From NCBI RefSeq assembly GCF_000426345.1, contig NZ_AUFE01000023.1, positions 32,501-96,500 on the forward strand: a stretch of 64,000 bases of DNA, in the 5' to 3' direction. The position numbers and the translations under genes are program-made. Shown in pieces: positions 19,877 to 29,705 of the stretch; the stretch's first letter is position 1, and each line of letters begins with the position of its first letter. The notes beneath the pieces were generated by a model. The model did not search any database, was not told the origin of the DNA, and worked only from the letters and a program-made list of their open reading frames with translations. The stretch is from Cupriavidus phytohabitans (GTDB lineage: Bacteria; Pseudomonadota; Gammaproteobacteria; Burkholderiales; Burkholderiaceae).

Positions 19877-20509
19877 ATGACCGCAACGCCAAACCCCACG
19901 CCCCACCGCGGCGAGACCGTGTTCATCGTCGACGACGATGAAGCCATGCGCGACTCGCTGACCTGGTTGCTGGAGGGCAATGGCTACCAGGTACGCAGCT
20001 TTACCAGCGCCGAGCAGTTCCTCGCCGCCTACGACGCCAGCCAGGTGTCCTGCCTGATCCTCGATGTGCGCATGCCCGGCATGAGCGGCCCGGAACTGCA
20101 GGAGCGGATGATCGCCGAGAATATCAATATCCCGATCGTCTTCATCACCGGCCACGGCGACGTGCCGATGGCGGTATCGACCATGAAGCGCGGTGCCATC
20201 GATTTCATCGAGAAGCCGTTCGACGAATCCGAGCTGCGCGCGCTGGTCGAGCGCATGCTGCAGAAGGCCCGCACCGACCATTCCGCCGCACGCGAGCAGC
20301 GCGCCGCCAAGGATTTGCTGGGCAAGCTGACCACGCGCGAGCAGCAGGTGCTGGAGCGCATCGTGGCTGGCCGCCTGAACAAGCAGATCGCCGATGACCT
20401 GGGCATTTCCATCAAGACAGTGGAGGCGCACCGCGCCAACATCATGGAAAAGCTCAACGTCAACACGGTGGCAGACCTGCTGCGCCTGGCGCTGTCGCGC
20501 AACAGCTGA
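19877..20509 (+). CDS. FixJ/NarL-type response regulator
   Basis: A 210-residue regulator with a receiver domain (about 14-128; acidic pocket FIVDDDEAMRD, phospho-acceptor Asp63 in LILDVRMPGMSG, Lys in IEKPFDESE) and a C-terminal LuxR helix-turn-helix (about 145-205, LTTREQQVLERIVAGRLNKQ). The receiver sequence GHGDVPMAVSTMKRGA is the FixJ/TtrR/DctR pattern. GAGGAGA lies about five bases upstream of the ATG at 19877 and decides the start. It is surely the partner of the kinase just upstream. Confidence 0.93.
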   Translation: MTATPNPTPHRGETVFIVDDDEAMRDSLTWLLEGNGYQVRSFTSAEQFLAAYDASQVSCLILDVRMPGMSGPELQERMIAENINIPIVFITGHGDVPMAVSTMKRGAIDFIEKPFDESELRALVERMLQKARTDHSAAREQRAAKDLLGKLTTREQQVLERIVAGRLNKQIADDLGISIKTVEAHRANIMEKLNVNTVADLLRLALSRNS

Positions 20510-20594
20510 CGCCGCCGGGGCCCGTCAGCACCATGCGCTGGCCCTGTCATGTGGCCGCCCGCCTCCCGGGCGCGCGCAAGCGCCCGCTTTCTGC

Positions 20595-21275
20595 CTAGTT
20601 CTTCAGGTATTCCTCGTCCCGGAAGGTGACCACCCATTGCGGCCGGTAGACCACAAAGATGGCCACCAGCATGCCGGTCAGGAACGCCTCGCCAAACGCC
20701 AGGATCACCGTTGCCGTCAGCGTATCGGCCACGGTGAACGGCAGTCCCGGCGCCATCACGTGCCGCCACGCCGCCTGCGCCGCGCTGGCGCCCAGCGCCG
20801 CCACTCCCGCGGTGAAATAGCCGTGCCCCAGGATAAAGACGAACGGATGACGCGGCAGCCAGCGCCGCAGCAGCGCCTGCAGGCCGGCCGAGATCAGTGC
20901 CGGCACCAGCGCCAGCCAGGTATAGCGCACCCACAGCGAGGGCCAGTCGAACAGCGCCCAGCTGTGCCCGGCCAGGTATTCGAGCCCGAACAGCGACACT
21001 AGGTCCACCACGAACAGCGACAGCAGCGCCAGCGGCAGCCCGAACAACGTCACCATCAGCGTGGCGCCCAGCAACTGGATCACCAGCCCGCCGACCAGCG
21101 TGGCGCGTACCGTCCACAGCAGCGCCACCAGCACCATCGCCCCCAGCCAGGCGTGCTGCAGCGAATTGCGCCGCAGCAATTGCCACGGGCGGCGTGCCAG
21201 CGCCCACAGCAGTCCGGTGAGGGACACGACGACCAGCAGCGGGTCTGACAGCAGGGACGGGAGCGCGGTGTGCAT
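20595..21275 (-). CDS. CbiM-like energy-coupling-factor permease
   Basis: A 226-residue protein with six or seven hydrophobic segments and the conserved late segment FGEAFLTGMLVAIFVVY of the CbiM/NikM metal S-component family. In CbiM/NikM the His right after Met1 is a Co/Ni ligand, and the chosen start at 21275 gives MHTALPS, keeping that His; the longer frame from 21317 would bury it. No ECF ATPase or T component is near, so it is an orphan. It may be a metal or other small-molecule uptake protein; substrate uncertain. Confidence 0.7.
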   Translation of the reverse strand: MHTALPSLLSDPLLVVVSLTGLLWALARRPWQLLRRNSLQHAWLGAMVLVALLWTVRATLVGGLVIQLLGATLMVTLFGLPLALLSLFVVDLVSLFGLEYLAGHSWALFDWPSLWVRYTWLALVPALISAGLQALLRRWLPRHPFVFILGHGYFTAGVAALGASAAQAAWRHVMAPGLPFTVADTLTATVILAFGEAFLTGMLVAIFVVYRPQWVVTFRDEEYLKN

Positions 21276-21470
21276 ACATCCGATGCTACCAGCCCTGCAC
21301 CCGTACCAGCCTTGCATCCGATCAAGCTGCGCGCGCCAGCCCGCACCGACCCTTTATAATTCGCCTTTGATCCGCATGCCCGCATGACGGGCGCACGCCA
21401 CCCGCGGCCAAAGCAATCTGCCGGATCCGTTCAAATTCGCACAAACCCGCCCAAACCGGTCTTTTCCTCC

Positions 21471-22322
21471 ATGTCTGCCCAACTGATCGACGGCAACGCC
21501 CTTGCCAAACAAATCCGCTCCGAAGCCGCCCAGCGCGCCGCCAGCCTGACCGAGCGCGGTCACCGCCCCGGCCTGGCCGTGATCCTGGTCGGCGAGGATC
21601 CGGCCAGCCAGGTCTACGTGCGCAACAAGGTCAAGGCCTGCCAGGACAACGGCTTCCACTCCTCGCTGGACCGTTACCCGGCCGACCTGTCCGAGGCGGA
21701 ATTGCTGGCCCGCATCGACGCGCTCAACCAGGACCCGAGCATCCACGGCATCCTGGTGCAGCTGCCGCTGCCCAAGCACATCGACAGCCACAAGGTGCTG
21801 GAAGCGATCGCCCCGGAAAAGGACGTCGACGGCTTCCACGTTGCCAATGCCGGCGCGCTGATGACCGGCGCCCCGCTGTTCCGCCCGTGCACGCCTTACG
21901 GCTGCATGAAGATGCTGGAGTCGATCCAGTACCCGCTGCGCGGCGCGCGTGCCGTGGTGGTCGGCGCCTCCAACATCGTCGGCAAGCCGATGGCGATGCT
22001 GCTGCTCCAGGCCGGCGCCACTGTCACCATCTGCAACAGCAAGACGCGCGATATCGGCGCCCACACCCGCGAGGCCGACGTGATCGTCGCCGCGGTCGGC
22101 AAGCGCAACCTGATTACCGCCGACATGGTCAAGCCGGGCGCCGTCGTGATCGACGTGGGCATGAACCGCGACGACAACGGCAAGCTGTGCGGCGACGTTG
22201 ACTTCGCCGGCGTGCGCGAGGTGGCGGGCTACGTCACGCCGGTGCCGGGCGGCGTCGGCCCGATGACCATCACCATGCTGCTGGTCAACACGCTGGAAGC
22301 GGCGGAACGCGCCGCGGGCTGA
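21471..22322 (+). CDS. folD: Methylenetetrahydrofolate dehydrogenase / methenyltetrahydrofolate cyclohydrolase
   Basis: A 283-residue bifunctional FolD that interconverts 5,10-methylene-THF and 10-formyl-THF with NADP. The catalytic lysine is Lys53 in [22 protein letters not shown], the [11 protein letters not shown] loop, the [17 protein letters not shown] dinucleotide site and the [12 protein letters not shown] tail are all present. Length is standard. A TATAAT lies at 21355-21360, 110 bases upstream, without a convincing -35. Neighbours are unrelated in function. Confidence 0.97.
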   Translation: MSAQLIDGNALAKQIRSEAAQRAASLTERGHRPGLAVILVGEDPASQVYVRNKVKACQDNGFHSSLDRYPADLSEAELLARIDALNQDPSIHGILVQLPLPKHIDSHKVLEAIAPEKDVDGFHVANAGALMTGAPLFRPCTPYGCMKMLESIQYPLRGARAVVVGASNIVGKPMAMLLLQAGATVTICNSKTRDIGAHTREADVIVAAVGKRNLITADMVKPGAVVIDVGMNRDDNGKLCGDVDFAGVREVAGYVTPVPGGVGPMTITMLLVNTLEAAERAAG

Positions 22323-22455
22323 CGCGCCCGCGCGTTCGGCGTACATCCGGCGCACATCCGACGTACAGTACGCCACAAGGGGTGCTGGAAATGCCCGCCC
22401 CCCGCCCCCATCTGCGGGGCATCGACCTTTGAGGCCAGCCAACCGAGAACACGCC

Positions 22456-24549
22456 ATGGACCAAGCCGCACAAGCCACCCCGGCCAACAATCCGCTGCTG
22501 GACTTTTCCGACCTGCCCCGCTTCGCCGAGATCCGGCCCGAGCACATCAGCCCGGCGCTGGACGTGCTGCTGGAACGCGCGCAGCAGGCCGTCGCCCGTG
22601 CCGAGGACCCTGCCACGCCAGCCGACTGGGCCAACGCCGTGCAGGCACTGGAAGCCGCCACAGAGCCGCTGGGCCGCGCGTGGGGCGTGGTCAGCCACCT
22701 GAGCGCCGTCGCCGACACGCCGGCGCTGCGCAAGGCGCACGCCGACAACCTGCCGCGCATGACCGAGTTCTGGTCGTCGCTCGGCCAGAGCCTGGCGCTG
22801 TATGAAAAGTACAAGGCGCTGGCCGCCAGCCCCGAATTCGCGGGCATGAGCGCAGCCCGCCACCAGCTGATCGACAATGAGCTGCGCGGCTTCCGCCTGG
22901 GCGGCGCCGAGCTGCCTGAAGACCAGAAGCCGCGCTTCGCCGAGATCCAGGAGCAGCAGGCGCAGCTGTCCAAGGCCTTCTCCGACCACGTGCTCGACGC
23001 CACCAACACCTACGCACTGGTTATCGAGGACGAGGCACGCCTGGCCGGCCTGCCCGACGATGCAAAGGAAGCCGCCCGCCACGCCGCCGGGAAAGACGGC
23101 AAGGCCGGCTGGAAATTCACGCTGCACTTCCCCTCATACTTCCCGGTGCTGCAGTACGCCGACGACCGCGCGCTGCGCCAGACGCTGTACGAGGCCAATG
23201 TCACGCGCGCCTCGGAACTGGGCGCGCAATACGGCCAGGGCCAGGGCGAGTGGGACAACACGGCCAACATGCGCGACCAGCTGGCGCTGCGCCGCGAAGA
23301 AGCGCAGATGCTCGGCTACCAGTGCTACGGCGAAGTCTCGCTGGTGCCGAAGATGGCCGAATCGCCGGCCGAAGTGCTGAAGTTCCTCGACGAGCTCGCC
23401 GTCAAGGCACGGCCCTTCGCCGAGAAGGACTGGGCCGAACTGAAGGCCTTCGCCGCCGCCGAACTCGGCCTGTCCGAACTGCAGCCGTGGGACGTGGCCT
23501 ACGCCTCGGAAAAGCTGCGCCAGCAGCGCTACGCGTTCTCCGAGCACGAGGTCAAGCAGTACTTCCCGGAGCCCAAGGTACTGGAAGGCCTGTTCGGCGT
23601 GGTGCAGAAACTGTTCTCGGTACGCATCGAGGCCGAGCCGGCGCAGACCTGGCACGAGGACGTGCGCTTCTTCCGAGTGACCACCGCCGACGGCACGCTG
23701 CTGGCCCAGTTCTACATCGACCTGTACGCGCGCGAAGGCAAGCGCGGCGGCGCGTGGATGGACGACGCCCGCGGCCGCAAGGTGCTGGAGCACGGCGGCG
23801 TGCAGACGCCGGTCGCGTACCTGACCTGCAACTTCTCCGCGCCGGTGGGCAACAAGCCCGCGCTGTTCACGCACGACGAAGTGATCACGCTGTTCCATGA
23901 GTTCGGCCACGGCCTGCACCACATGCTGACGCAGGTGGGCGAGCTCGGCGTGTCGGGCATCAACGGCGTGGAATGGGATGCGGTGGAGCTGCCGTCGCAG
24001 TTCATGGAGAACTTCTGCTGGGAATACGAAGTGCTGACCGGCATGACGCAGCACGTCGACACCGGCGCGCCGCTGCCACGCGCGCTGTTCGACCGCATGC
24101 TGGCCGCCAAGAACTTCCAGAACGGCATGATGACGCTGCGCCAGATCGTGTTCTCGTCGTTCGACATGCACCTGCACACGGACTTCGACCCGGCCGGCGC
24201 CGCCTCGGTGCTGGATCTGTCGCGCCAGATCAATGACCGCGTGCACGTGGTGCCGCAGCATCCGCTGTCGCGCTGGCCGAACACCTTCAGCCATATCTTT
24301 GCCGGCGGCTACGCGGCGGGCTACTACAGCTACAAGTGGGCGGAGGTGCTGTCGGCCGACGTCTACGCTGCGTTCGAGGAAGCGGCACAGCTGTCGGGCA
24401 CCGTGCTCGACAGCGAGACCGGCGCACGCTACCAGCGCGAGATCCTGTCGGTGGGCGGCAGCCGCCCGGCAATGGAATCCTTCGTCGCCTTCCGCGGCCG
24501 CGCGCCGCAGATCGATGCGCTGCTGCGCCACGGCGGGATGGCGGCATGA
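22456..24549 (+). CDS. prlC: Oligopeptidase A, M3 zinc metallopeptidase
   Basis: A 697-residue cytoplasmic peptidase with the thimet-oligopeptidase zinc site HEFGHGLHHM (His481, Glu482, His485) and the downstream Glu in GINGVEWDAVELPSQF. It degrades small peptides, including cleaved signal peptides. The start at 22456 gives MDQAAQATPAN; an ATG at 22429 adds nine residues. Its stop codon overlaps the xthA start (ATGA), so the two are translationally coupled. Confidence 0.95.
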   Translation: MDQAAQATPANNPLLDFSDLPRFAEIRPEHISPALDVLLERAQQAVARAEDPATPADWANAVQALEAATEPLGRAWGVVSHLSAVADTPALRKAHADNLPRMTEFWSSLGQSLALYEKYKALAASPEFAGMSAARHQLIDNELRGFRLGGAELPEDQKPRFAEIQEQQAQLSKAFSDHVLDATNTYALVIEDEARLAGLPDDAKEAARHAAGKDGKAGWKFTLHFPSYFPVLQYADDRALRQTLYEANVTRASELGAQYGQGQGEWDNTANMRDQLALRREEAQMLGYQCYGEVSLVPKMAESPAEVLKFLDELAVKARPFAEKDWAELKAFAAAELGLSELQPWDVAYASEKLRQQRYAFSEHEVKQYFPEPKVLEGLFGVVQKLFSVRIEAEPAQTWHEDVRFFRVTTADGTLLAQFYIDLYAREGKRGGAWMDDARGRKVLEHGGVQTPVAYLTCNFSAPVGNKPALFTHDEVITLFHEFGHGLHHMLTQVGELGVSGINGVEWDAVELPSQFMENFCWEYEVLTGMTQHVDTGAPLPRALFDRMLAAKNFQNGMMTLRQIVFSSFDMHLHTDFDPAGAASVLDLSRQINDRVHVVPQHPLSRWPNTFSHIFAGGYAAGYYSYKWAEVLSADVYAAFEEAAQLSGTVLDSETGARYQREILSVGGSRPAMESFVAFRGRAPQIDALLRHGGMAA

Positions 24550-25376
24550 GCGCGGTTGCACTGCCCACCACCGGTCCGCTGCGGATCGCCAGCTGGAATG
24601 TCAATTCCCTGAAGGTGCGCCTGCCGCAGGTGCTGCAATGGCTGGCCGAGCAGGACCAGGCCGGCGCGCCGATCGACGCGCTGTGCCTGCAGGAACTGAA
24701 GCTGCCGGACGACAAGTACCCGCTGGCCGAACTGGAGAATGCCGGCTTCCACAGCATCTATACCGGCCAGAAGACATACAACGGCGTTGCCATCCTCGCC
24801 CGCGACGCCAGCATGCCCGGGCCGGTCGACGTGGTGCGCAACATCCCCGGCTTCGAGGACGCGCAGCAGCGCGTGATCGCCGCCACCTACGGCGACCTGC
24901 GGCTGGTCTGTGCCTACTTCCCCAACGGCCAGTCGCCCGAGTCGGAGAAGTTCACGTACAAGCTCAAGTGGCTGGAAGCGATGACCGCGTGGCTGCGCGA
25001 GGAAATGCAGCGCCATCCGCGCCTCGCGCTGCTGGGCGACTTCAATATCGCGCCCGAGGACCGTGATGTGCACGACCCGGCCAAGTGGGTAGGCCAGAAC
25101 CTCGTGTCGCCGCCGGAGCGCGCCGCCTTTGCCGCACTGGTGGAGTTGGGCCTGGCCGATGCCTTCCGCAGGTTCGAGCAGCCGGAGAAGAGCTTCTCCT
25201 GGTGGGACTACCGCATGATGGCGTTCCGCCGCAATGCCGGGCTGCGCATCGACCATATCCTGCTGTCGCCGGCGCTGGTGGAGCAATGCTCCGGCTGCGT
25301 GATCGACCGCGTGCCGCGCACCTGGGAGCAGCCTTCGGACCACACGCCCGTGGTTGCCACGCTGCACTGCGGCTAG
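24546..25376 (+). CDS. xthA: Exodeoxyribonuclease III
   Basis: A 276-residue AP endonuclease/3'-exonuclease of the exonuclease-endonuclease-phosphatase fold. Recognisable segments are IASWNVNSLKVR, DALCLQELKLPDD with the metal-binding Glu, LLGDFNIAPEDRDVHDP and the C-terminal SDHTPVVATL catalytic Asp-His. It repairs abasic sites. The start overlaps the prlC stop by four bases. Confidence 0.95.
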   Translation: MSAVALPTTGPLRIASWNVNSLKVRLPQVLQWLAEQDQAGAPIDALCLQELKLPDDKYPLAELENAGFHSIYTGQKTYNGVAILARDASMPGPVDVVRNIPGFEDAQQRVIAATYGDLRLVCAYFPNGQSPESEKFTYKLKWLEAMTAWLREEMQRHPRLALLGDFNIAPEDRDVHDPAKWVGQNLVSPPERAAFAALVELGLADAFRRFEQPEKSFSWWDYRMMAFRRNAGLRIDHILLSPALVEQCSGCVIDRVPRTWEQPSDHTPVVATLHCG

Positions 25377-25428
25377 CCCCCATATGCGGCCCCGTGCAGG
25401 CCGCCGACGAGTCAGTACCTGCTCTCCC

Positions 25429-27276
25429 ATGACAGCATCCACGCAAGGCACTTTCCTGCATCGCATGTTCCCGTGGCGCCAGCGCATCGACCGCGGCACG
25501 CTGCGCGCCGACGTGGTCGCCGGCCTGCTCGGCGCGGTGCTGGTATTGCCGCAGGGCGTTGCCTTCGCCACGCTGGCCGGACTGCCGCCGCAGTACGGCA
25601 TCTACAGCGCGGTGGTGCCCTGCATCGTCGCGGCGCTGTTCGGTTCGAGCTGGCACGTGATGTCAGGGCCGACCAATGCCAATTCGCTGGCGTTGTTCGC
25701 GATGCTGAGCCCGCTCGCGTTCGCCGGCAGCCCCGCGTATATCGGGCTGGCGCTGACGGTGACCATCGTGGTCGGCGTGATGCAGCTAGCGGTCGGCACG
25801 CTGCGGCTCGGTTCGCTCGCCAACTTTATCTCGCCGTCGGTGCTGCTCGGTTTCACCTGCGGTGCCGCGACCCTGATCGGGCTGTATGCGCTGAAGGATG
25901 TGTTCGGGCTGCAAGTGCCGACCGGCACCAGCGCCTTCGGCGTGCTGCGCCACCTGGCCGGACACGCCGACACCATCAACTGGTCCGCGGCGGCCGTCGC
26001 TGCCGTGACGCTGGCGGTGACGCTGCTGTGCAAGCGGCTGTGGCGCAAGCTGCCGTTCATGCTGCTGGGCCTGCTGGCCGGCTATGGCGTGGCGCTGCTG
26101 CTGAACCAGGCAGGCACCGGCACCCAGCATGTGAACGTGGTCGGGCCGATCCCGTCGGCGCTGCCGCATTTCCATGTGCCCGACCTCGACTGGCGCAAGC
26201 TCCCCGACCTGCTCGGCATCGCCTCGGCACTGACCATCGTCGCGCTGGGCCAGTCGATCTCGATCGCCAAGGCGGTGGCGCTGCGCTCGGGGCAGCATAT
26301 CGATGCCAACCGCGAATTCATCGGCCAGGGCCTGTCCAATATCGCCGGCGGCTTTTTCTCCGGCTATATCTCGTGCGGCTCGCTCAACCGCTCTATGCCC
26401 AACTTTGAAGCCGGCGCGCGCACACCGCTGGCCAGCGTGTTCTCGGCGCTGTGGCTGGTAGCGCTGGTCGCGCTCAGCGCGCCGCTGCTGGCGCAGATCC
26501 CGATGGCGGCGATCGGCGCCATGCTGCTGCTGGTGGCGTGGGGACTGCTCGATATCGCACGGCTGCGGCGCATCTTCACGCTGAGCCGTACCGAGTTCGC
26601 GATTGCCATCGGCACCTTCGCCGCGACGCTGGTGATCCGGCTCGAGATGGCGGTGCTGCTCGGCACCGTGTTGTCACTGGTGGCCTACCTGTACCGGACC
26701 TCCAGGCCGGCAGTGCGCAGCCTGGTGCCGGATGCCGACGACCCGGACCGGCGCTTCACGCCGCTGGACGAACTGCACCGTCCGCAGCCGGAGTGCCCGC
26801 AGCTCAAGCTGCTGCGCATGGAAGGCGCGATCTACTTCGGCGCCGTGCAGTACGTGACCGACCGCCTGCACTGGCTGCGCACGGTCAATGCCGGCCATAC
26901 GCACTTGCTGGCGATGACCAAGAGCATGAATTTCATCGACCTGGCAGGCGCGGAGATGTGGGAAAACGAGCTGGTCGAGCGCCGCGCCATGGGCGGCGAC
27001 CTCTACTTCCACCGCCCACGCACACAGGTGCTGCAGACGTGGGAGCAGACCGGCTTCAGCAACAAGCTGGGGCCGGACCATATCTTCCCGACCAAGCGGC
27101 AGGCGCTGCACACGATCATCGGCAAGCTCTCGCCCGAGATCTGCGCGCAGTGCCGCGTCAGGATCTTTGAAGAATGCGCGTCACGGCCGGGAGCATCCGC
27201 TCACGACGCCGTCAATGCGGATGCGGCCAGCAGCGCACCGCGGCCGGGGGCATGCGCCACTGCGGCGGCACGCTGA
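25429..27276 (+). CDS. SulP-family anion transporter with STAS domain
   Basis: A 615-residue inner-membrane protein. Residues about 20-430 hold ten to fourteen hydrophobic segments of the SulP (SLC26) family, including LPQGVAFATLAGLPPQYGIY and the MSGPTNANSL loop; a cytoplasmic STAS domain follows (about 455-565). Members carry sulfate, bicarbonate, dicarboxylates or other anions. The C-terminus adds an unusual Ala-rich tail with a few Cys. It starts 52 bases after xthA. The substrate is not decidable here. Confidence 0.88.
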   Translation: MTASTQGTFLHRMFPWRQRIDRGTLRADVVAGLLGAVLVLPQGVAFATLAGLPPQYGIYSAVVPCIVAALFGSSWHVMSGPTNANSLALFAMLSPLAFAGSPAYIGLALTVTIVVGVMQLAVGTLRLGSLANFISPSVLLGFTCGAATLIGLYALKDVFGLQVPTGTSAFGVLRHLAGHADTINWSAAAVAAVTLAVTLLCKRLWRKLPFMLLGLLAGYGVALLLNQAGTGTQHVNVVGPIPSALPHFHVPDLDWRKLPDLLGIASALTIVALGQSISIAKAVALRSGQHIDANREFIGQGLSNIAGGFFSGYISCGSLNRSMPNFEAGARTPLASVFSALWLVALVALSAPLLAQIPMAAIGAMLLLVAWGLLDIARLRRIFTLSRTEFAIAIGTFAATLVIRLEMAVLLGTVLSLVAYLYRTSRPAVRSLVPDADDPDRRFTPLDELHRPQPECPQLKLLRMEGAIYFGAVQYVTDRLHWLRTVNAGHTHLLAMTKSMNFIDLAGAEMWENELVERRAMGGDLYFHRPRTQVLQTWEQTGFSNKLGPDHIFPTKRQALHTIIGKLSPEICAQCRVRIFEECASRPGASAHDAVNADAASSAPRPGACATAAAR

Positions 27277-27507
27277 CGCGTCGCGCTGATACGTCGCACA
27301 CAAGATGCCGTCAGCAAGAAAAAAACGCTGAGGACAGTGTTAAACAACCGGAAATTGAAACAGCAAGGAAGACGTTGGTGCCTGCGCCGGCGTTGCCGGG
27401 CCGGGTACGCAAGGCCGGACGGCCATGAGCGTTGATCTAGGCGGTGATGCCTGATGGTGGATGGGCGCCCGCGGCATGCCGACGGCTGGCCGGGGCATCC
27501 ATCCTCA

Positions 27508-27771
27508 TCAGATCGGCGCCACGTGGGCGCGCTTGACGACGATTGGCTGGGGCGCGCCCTGCTCGATCAGCACCACGGCGGCGCGTTCGATGGTTTCGCG
27601 GCCGGCACGGAATGCCTCTTCCAGCGACAGCACCTGGTCTGCGCTGAAGCCTTCCCACAGTGCCTCGCGTGTCACTACGCAAGTCACTTTCTCGCCATTG
27701 ACGATCGCCTGAAAGAGCAAGCCTTCATTGTTGATGTCGTAGCGCTCTTGCTCTTGGAATTTAATATCCAT
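27508..27771 (-). CDS. DUF1488-family small protein
   Basis: An 87-residue protein of the DUF1488 family, with the pattern of a short beta-rich start, VTCVVTREALWEGF and a helical ETIERAAVVLIEQG. Members are common in beta- and gamma-proteobacteria and have no assigned function. GGAGGG upstream of the ATG at 27771 supports the start. It stands alone, convergent with the SulP gene; the 231 bases between them show no other gene. Confidence 0.75.
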   Translation of the reverse strand: MDIKFQEQERYDINNEGLLFQAIVNGEKVTCVVTREALWEGFSADQVLSLEEAFRAGRETIERAAVVLIEQGAPQPIVVKRAHVAPI

Positions 27772-27956
27772 CGTGTGCAGCCCTCCATATGCAAGTGGAG
27801 AAGAATCCTAACATGGCTCCGGCGATATCGTGCGGATCCAGCTTGTGCGATTGCGCTCAATCCGAAGACCAGCAAGGGTGGCGTTCGGTTCCGTTCACCT
27901 GACGGTTGCCGGCATCGGCATGCGCGAAAGCGTTGCGCCGGCTTGCGCGCAAACTG

Positions 27957-27984
27957 TTGACAGCGCCGAAAATCATGCTAGAAT
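27957..27984 (+). promoter_or_regulatory. Promoter of first tRNA-Lys gene
   Basis: TTGACA (27957-27962), a 16-base spacer and TAGAAT (27979-27984) end 13 bases before the tRNA. Confidence 0.8.
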
Positions 27985-27988
27985 CTCG

Positions 27989-28079
27989 TTCTTCGTTGGG
28001 GCGTTAGCTCAGTTGGTAGAGCAGCGGACTCTTAATCCGTAGGTCGAGTGTTCGAGTCACTCACGCCCCACCAGCGAAT
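27989..28079 (+). repeat. 91-bp direct repeat, copy 1 (contains tRNA-Lys)
   Basis: This stretch is identical to 30745-30835 and includes the whole tRNA plus 9 bases before and 6 bases after it. Confidence 0.9.
27998..28073 (+). tRNA. tRNA-Lys(CTT)
   Basis: A 76-base tRNA with encoded CCA. The acceptor stem begins GGGGCGT, the D arm is TAGCTCAGTTGGTAGAGCA, the anticodon loop CTCTTAA gives anticodon CTT, and the T loop TTCGAGT is normal. Confidence 0.97.
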
Positions 28080-28084
28080 ACAAG

Positions 28085-28116
28085 AAGGCCGGAAGCAGCA
28101 ATGCTTCCGGCCTTTT
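28085..28116 (+). terminator. Terminator of first tRNA-Lys gene
   Basis: AAGGCCGGAAGCA/TGCTTCCGGCCTT is a perfect 13-bp stem with a 4-base loop followed by T residues. Behind it, the amidohydrolase gene converges. Confidence 0.9.
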
Positions 28117-28193
28117 GCTTTTCCGTCCGGTGTTTCGTCGAACGCTGGCGCAGGCATGCAATGCCTGCGCCAGGTCGCCTCGCTGCAGTCAGG

Positions 28194-29582
28194 TCAGGCG
28201 CCGACGCTGGCGCGCTCGAACAGCGTGCGCGCCAATGCGCGATGCCGCGTCAGCACGCTGGGCAGGTCCGCTGTCAGCAGCACACCATCGCGCACCACTT
28301 CGCGGCCGTTGATCACGCTCGCTGCGACATTGGCCGGGGTGCAGAACACCAGCGAAGCGACCAGGTCGTGGCCGCCGCCGGCAAAGCCTACCCCCGACAT
28401 ATCGAAGGCAACAAAGTCCGCCGACATGCCCGGCGCGAGCGCGCCGATATCGTCGCGGTTGAGCACGCGTGCGCCCCCCAGCGTGGCGATCTCCAGCGCC
28501 TCGCGCGCGCTCATCGCGGCCGGGCCATAGCCGACGCGCTGCAGCAGCATGGCCTGGCGCGCTTCGCCCAGCATGTGCGCGCCATCGTTCGAGGCGCTGC
28601 CGTCGACACCCAGGCCGACCGGCACGCCGGCTTCGCGCATCGCGCGCACCGGTGCAATGCCCGAGGCGAGCCGCATGTTCGAGCACGGGCAATGCGCCAC
28701 GCCGGTGCCGGTACGCGCGAACAGCGCAATGCCCTCTTCATCGAGCTTCACGCAGTGCGCATGCCAGACGTCGTGACCGACCCAGCCCAGGTCTTCGGCA
28801 TACTGCGCCGGCGTCAGCCCGAACTTCTCGCGCGAGTACGCGATGTCGTTGTCATTCTCGGCCAGGTGGGTGTGCAACGACACGCCGTAATGGCGCGCCA
28901 TCACCGCCGACTCGCGCATGAGATCGCGCGACACCGAGAACGGCGAGCACGGCGCCAGCACCACGCGCAGCATCGCGTGGCGCGCGCCGTCGTGGTACTG
29001 CTCGACCAGCCGCTGGCTGTCGCGCAGGATCGCGGCCTCATCTTCGACCACGACGTCGGGCGGCAGGCCGCCCTTGCTTTGGCCCACACTCATCGAGCCG
29101 CGCGCGGCGTGGAAGCGCATACCCATCTCCTGCGCGGCGGCGATCGAATCGTCCAGGCGCGAGCCGTTGGGGAACAGGTAGAGGTGATCGCTGGTGGTGG
29201 TGCAGCCGGACAGCATCAGCTCGGCCATCGCGGTCCTGGTCGACACGGCGATCATTTCCGGCGTCAGGTGCGACCACAGCATGTACAGGTTGTTCAGCCA
29301 CGAGAACAGCTCGGCATCCTGCGCGGCGGGCACGGCGCGCGTCAGGCTCTGGTACATGTGGTGATGCGTGTTGACCAGGCCTGGCGTCACCACGCGGCCG
29401 CGCATGTCGAGGACCTGCGCGCTGCCGTCGTCGACCATGCGGCGGTATTGCGCCGGCAGGTCGGCCGTCGGACCGACCCATTGCACCGCCGGCCCTTCGG
29501 CGACCAGCGCGCCGTCGCGGATCTCGCGGCGCTGCGCGTCCATGGTGACGAGTACGTCGGCGTTCAGGGCAATCAGGGTCAT
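28194..29582 (-). CDS. Amidohydrolase, 8-oxoguanine deaminase/AtzB-like
   Basis: A 462-residue cytoplasmic amidohydrolase of the TrzN/AtzB/SsnA group. TPGLVNTHHHMYQSL carries the N-terminal metal-binding HxH, SLHTHLAEN the next His-Glu pair, HAHCVKLDEE a further His, and GLGVDGSASNDGAHM the late Asp; these are the zinc site of the family. The closest characterised type by motif is 8-oxoguanine deaminase. Hydroxy-s-triazine deaminases are alternatives. The start at 29582 (MTLIALNADVL) has AAGGAA upstream. A LysR regulator lies 123 bases upstream on the same strand. Confidence 0.82.
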   Translation of the reverse strand: MTLIALNADVLVTMDAQRREIRDGALVAEGPAVQWVGPTADLPAQYRRMVDDGSAQVLDMRGRVVTPGLVNTHHHMYQSLTRAVPAAQDAELFSWLNNLYMLWSHLTPEMIAVSTRTAMAELMLSGCTTTSDHLYLFPNGSRLDDSIAAAQEMGMRFHAARGSMSVGQSKGGLPPDVVVEDEAAILRDSQRLVEQYHDGARHAMLRVVLAPCSPFSVSRDLMRESAVMARHYGVSLHTHLAENDNDIAYSREKFGLTPAQYAEDLGWVGHDVWHAHCVKLDEEGIALFARTGTGVAHCPCSNMRLASGIAPVRAMREAGVPVGLGVDGSASNDGAHMLGEARQAMLLQRVGYGPAAMSAREALEIATLGGARVLNRDDIGALAPGMSADFVAFDMSGVGFAGGGHDLVASLVFCTPANVAASVINGREVVRDGVLLTADLPSVLTRHRALARTLFERASVGA

Positions 29583-29705
29583 GGCGGCATTCCTTCGGTT
29601 CTTGGGGGACAGATGCCGCCAGTCTAAGGCGAAGGCATGCTCGCGCCTAAGCATCGAATTCCGAGCACCTATGTCCACAAAAAGTGGACACCTGCGCCAT
29701 CCCGA

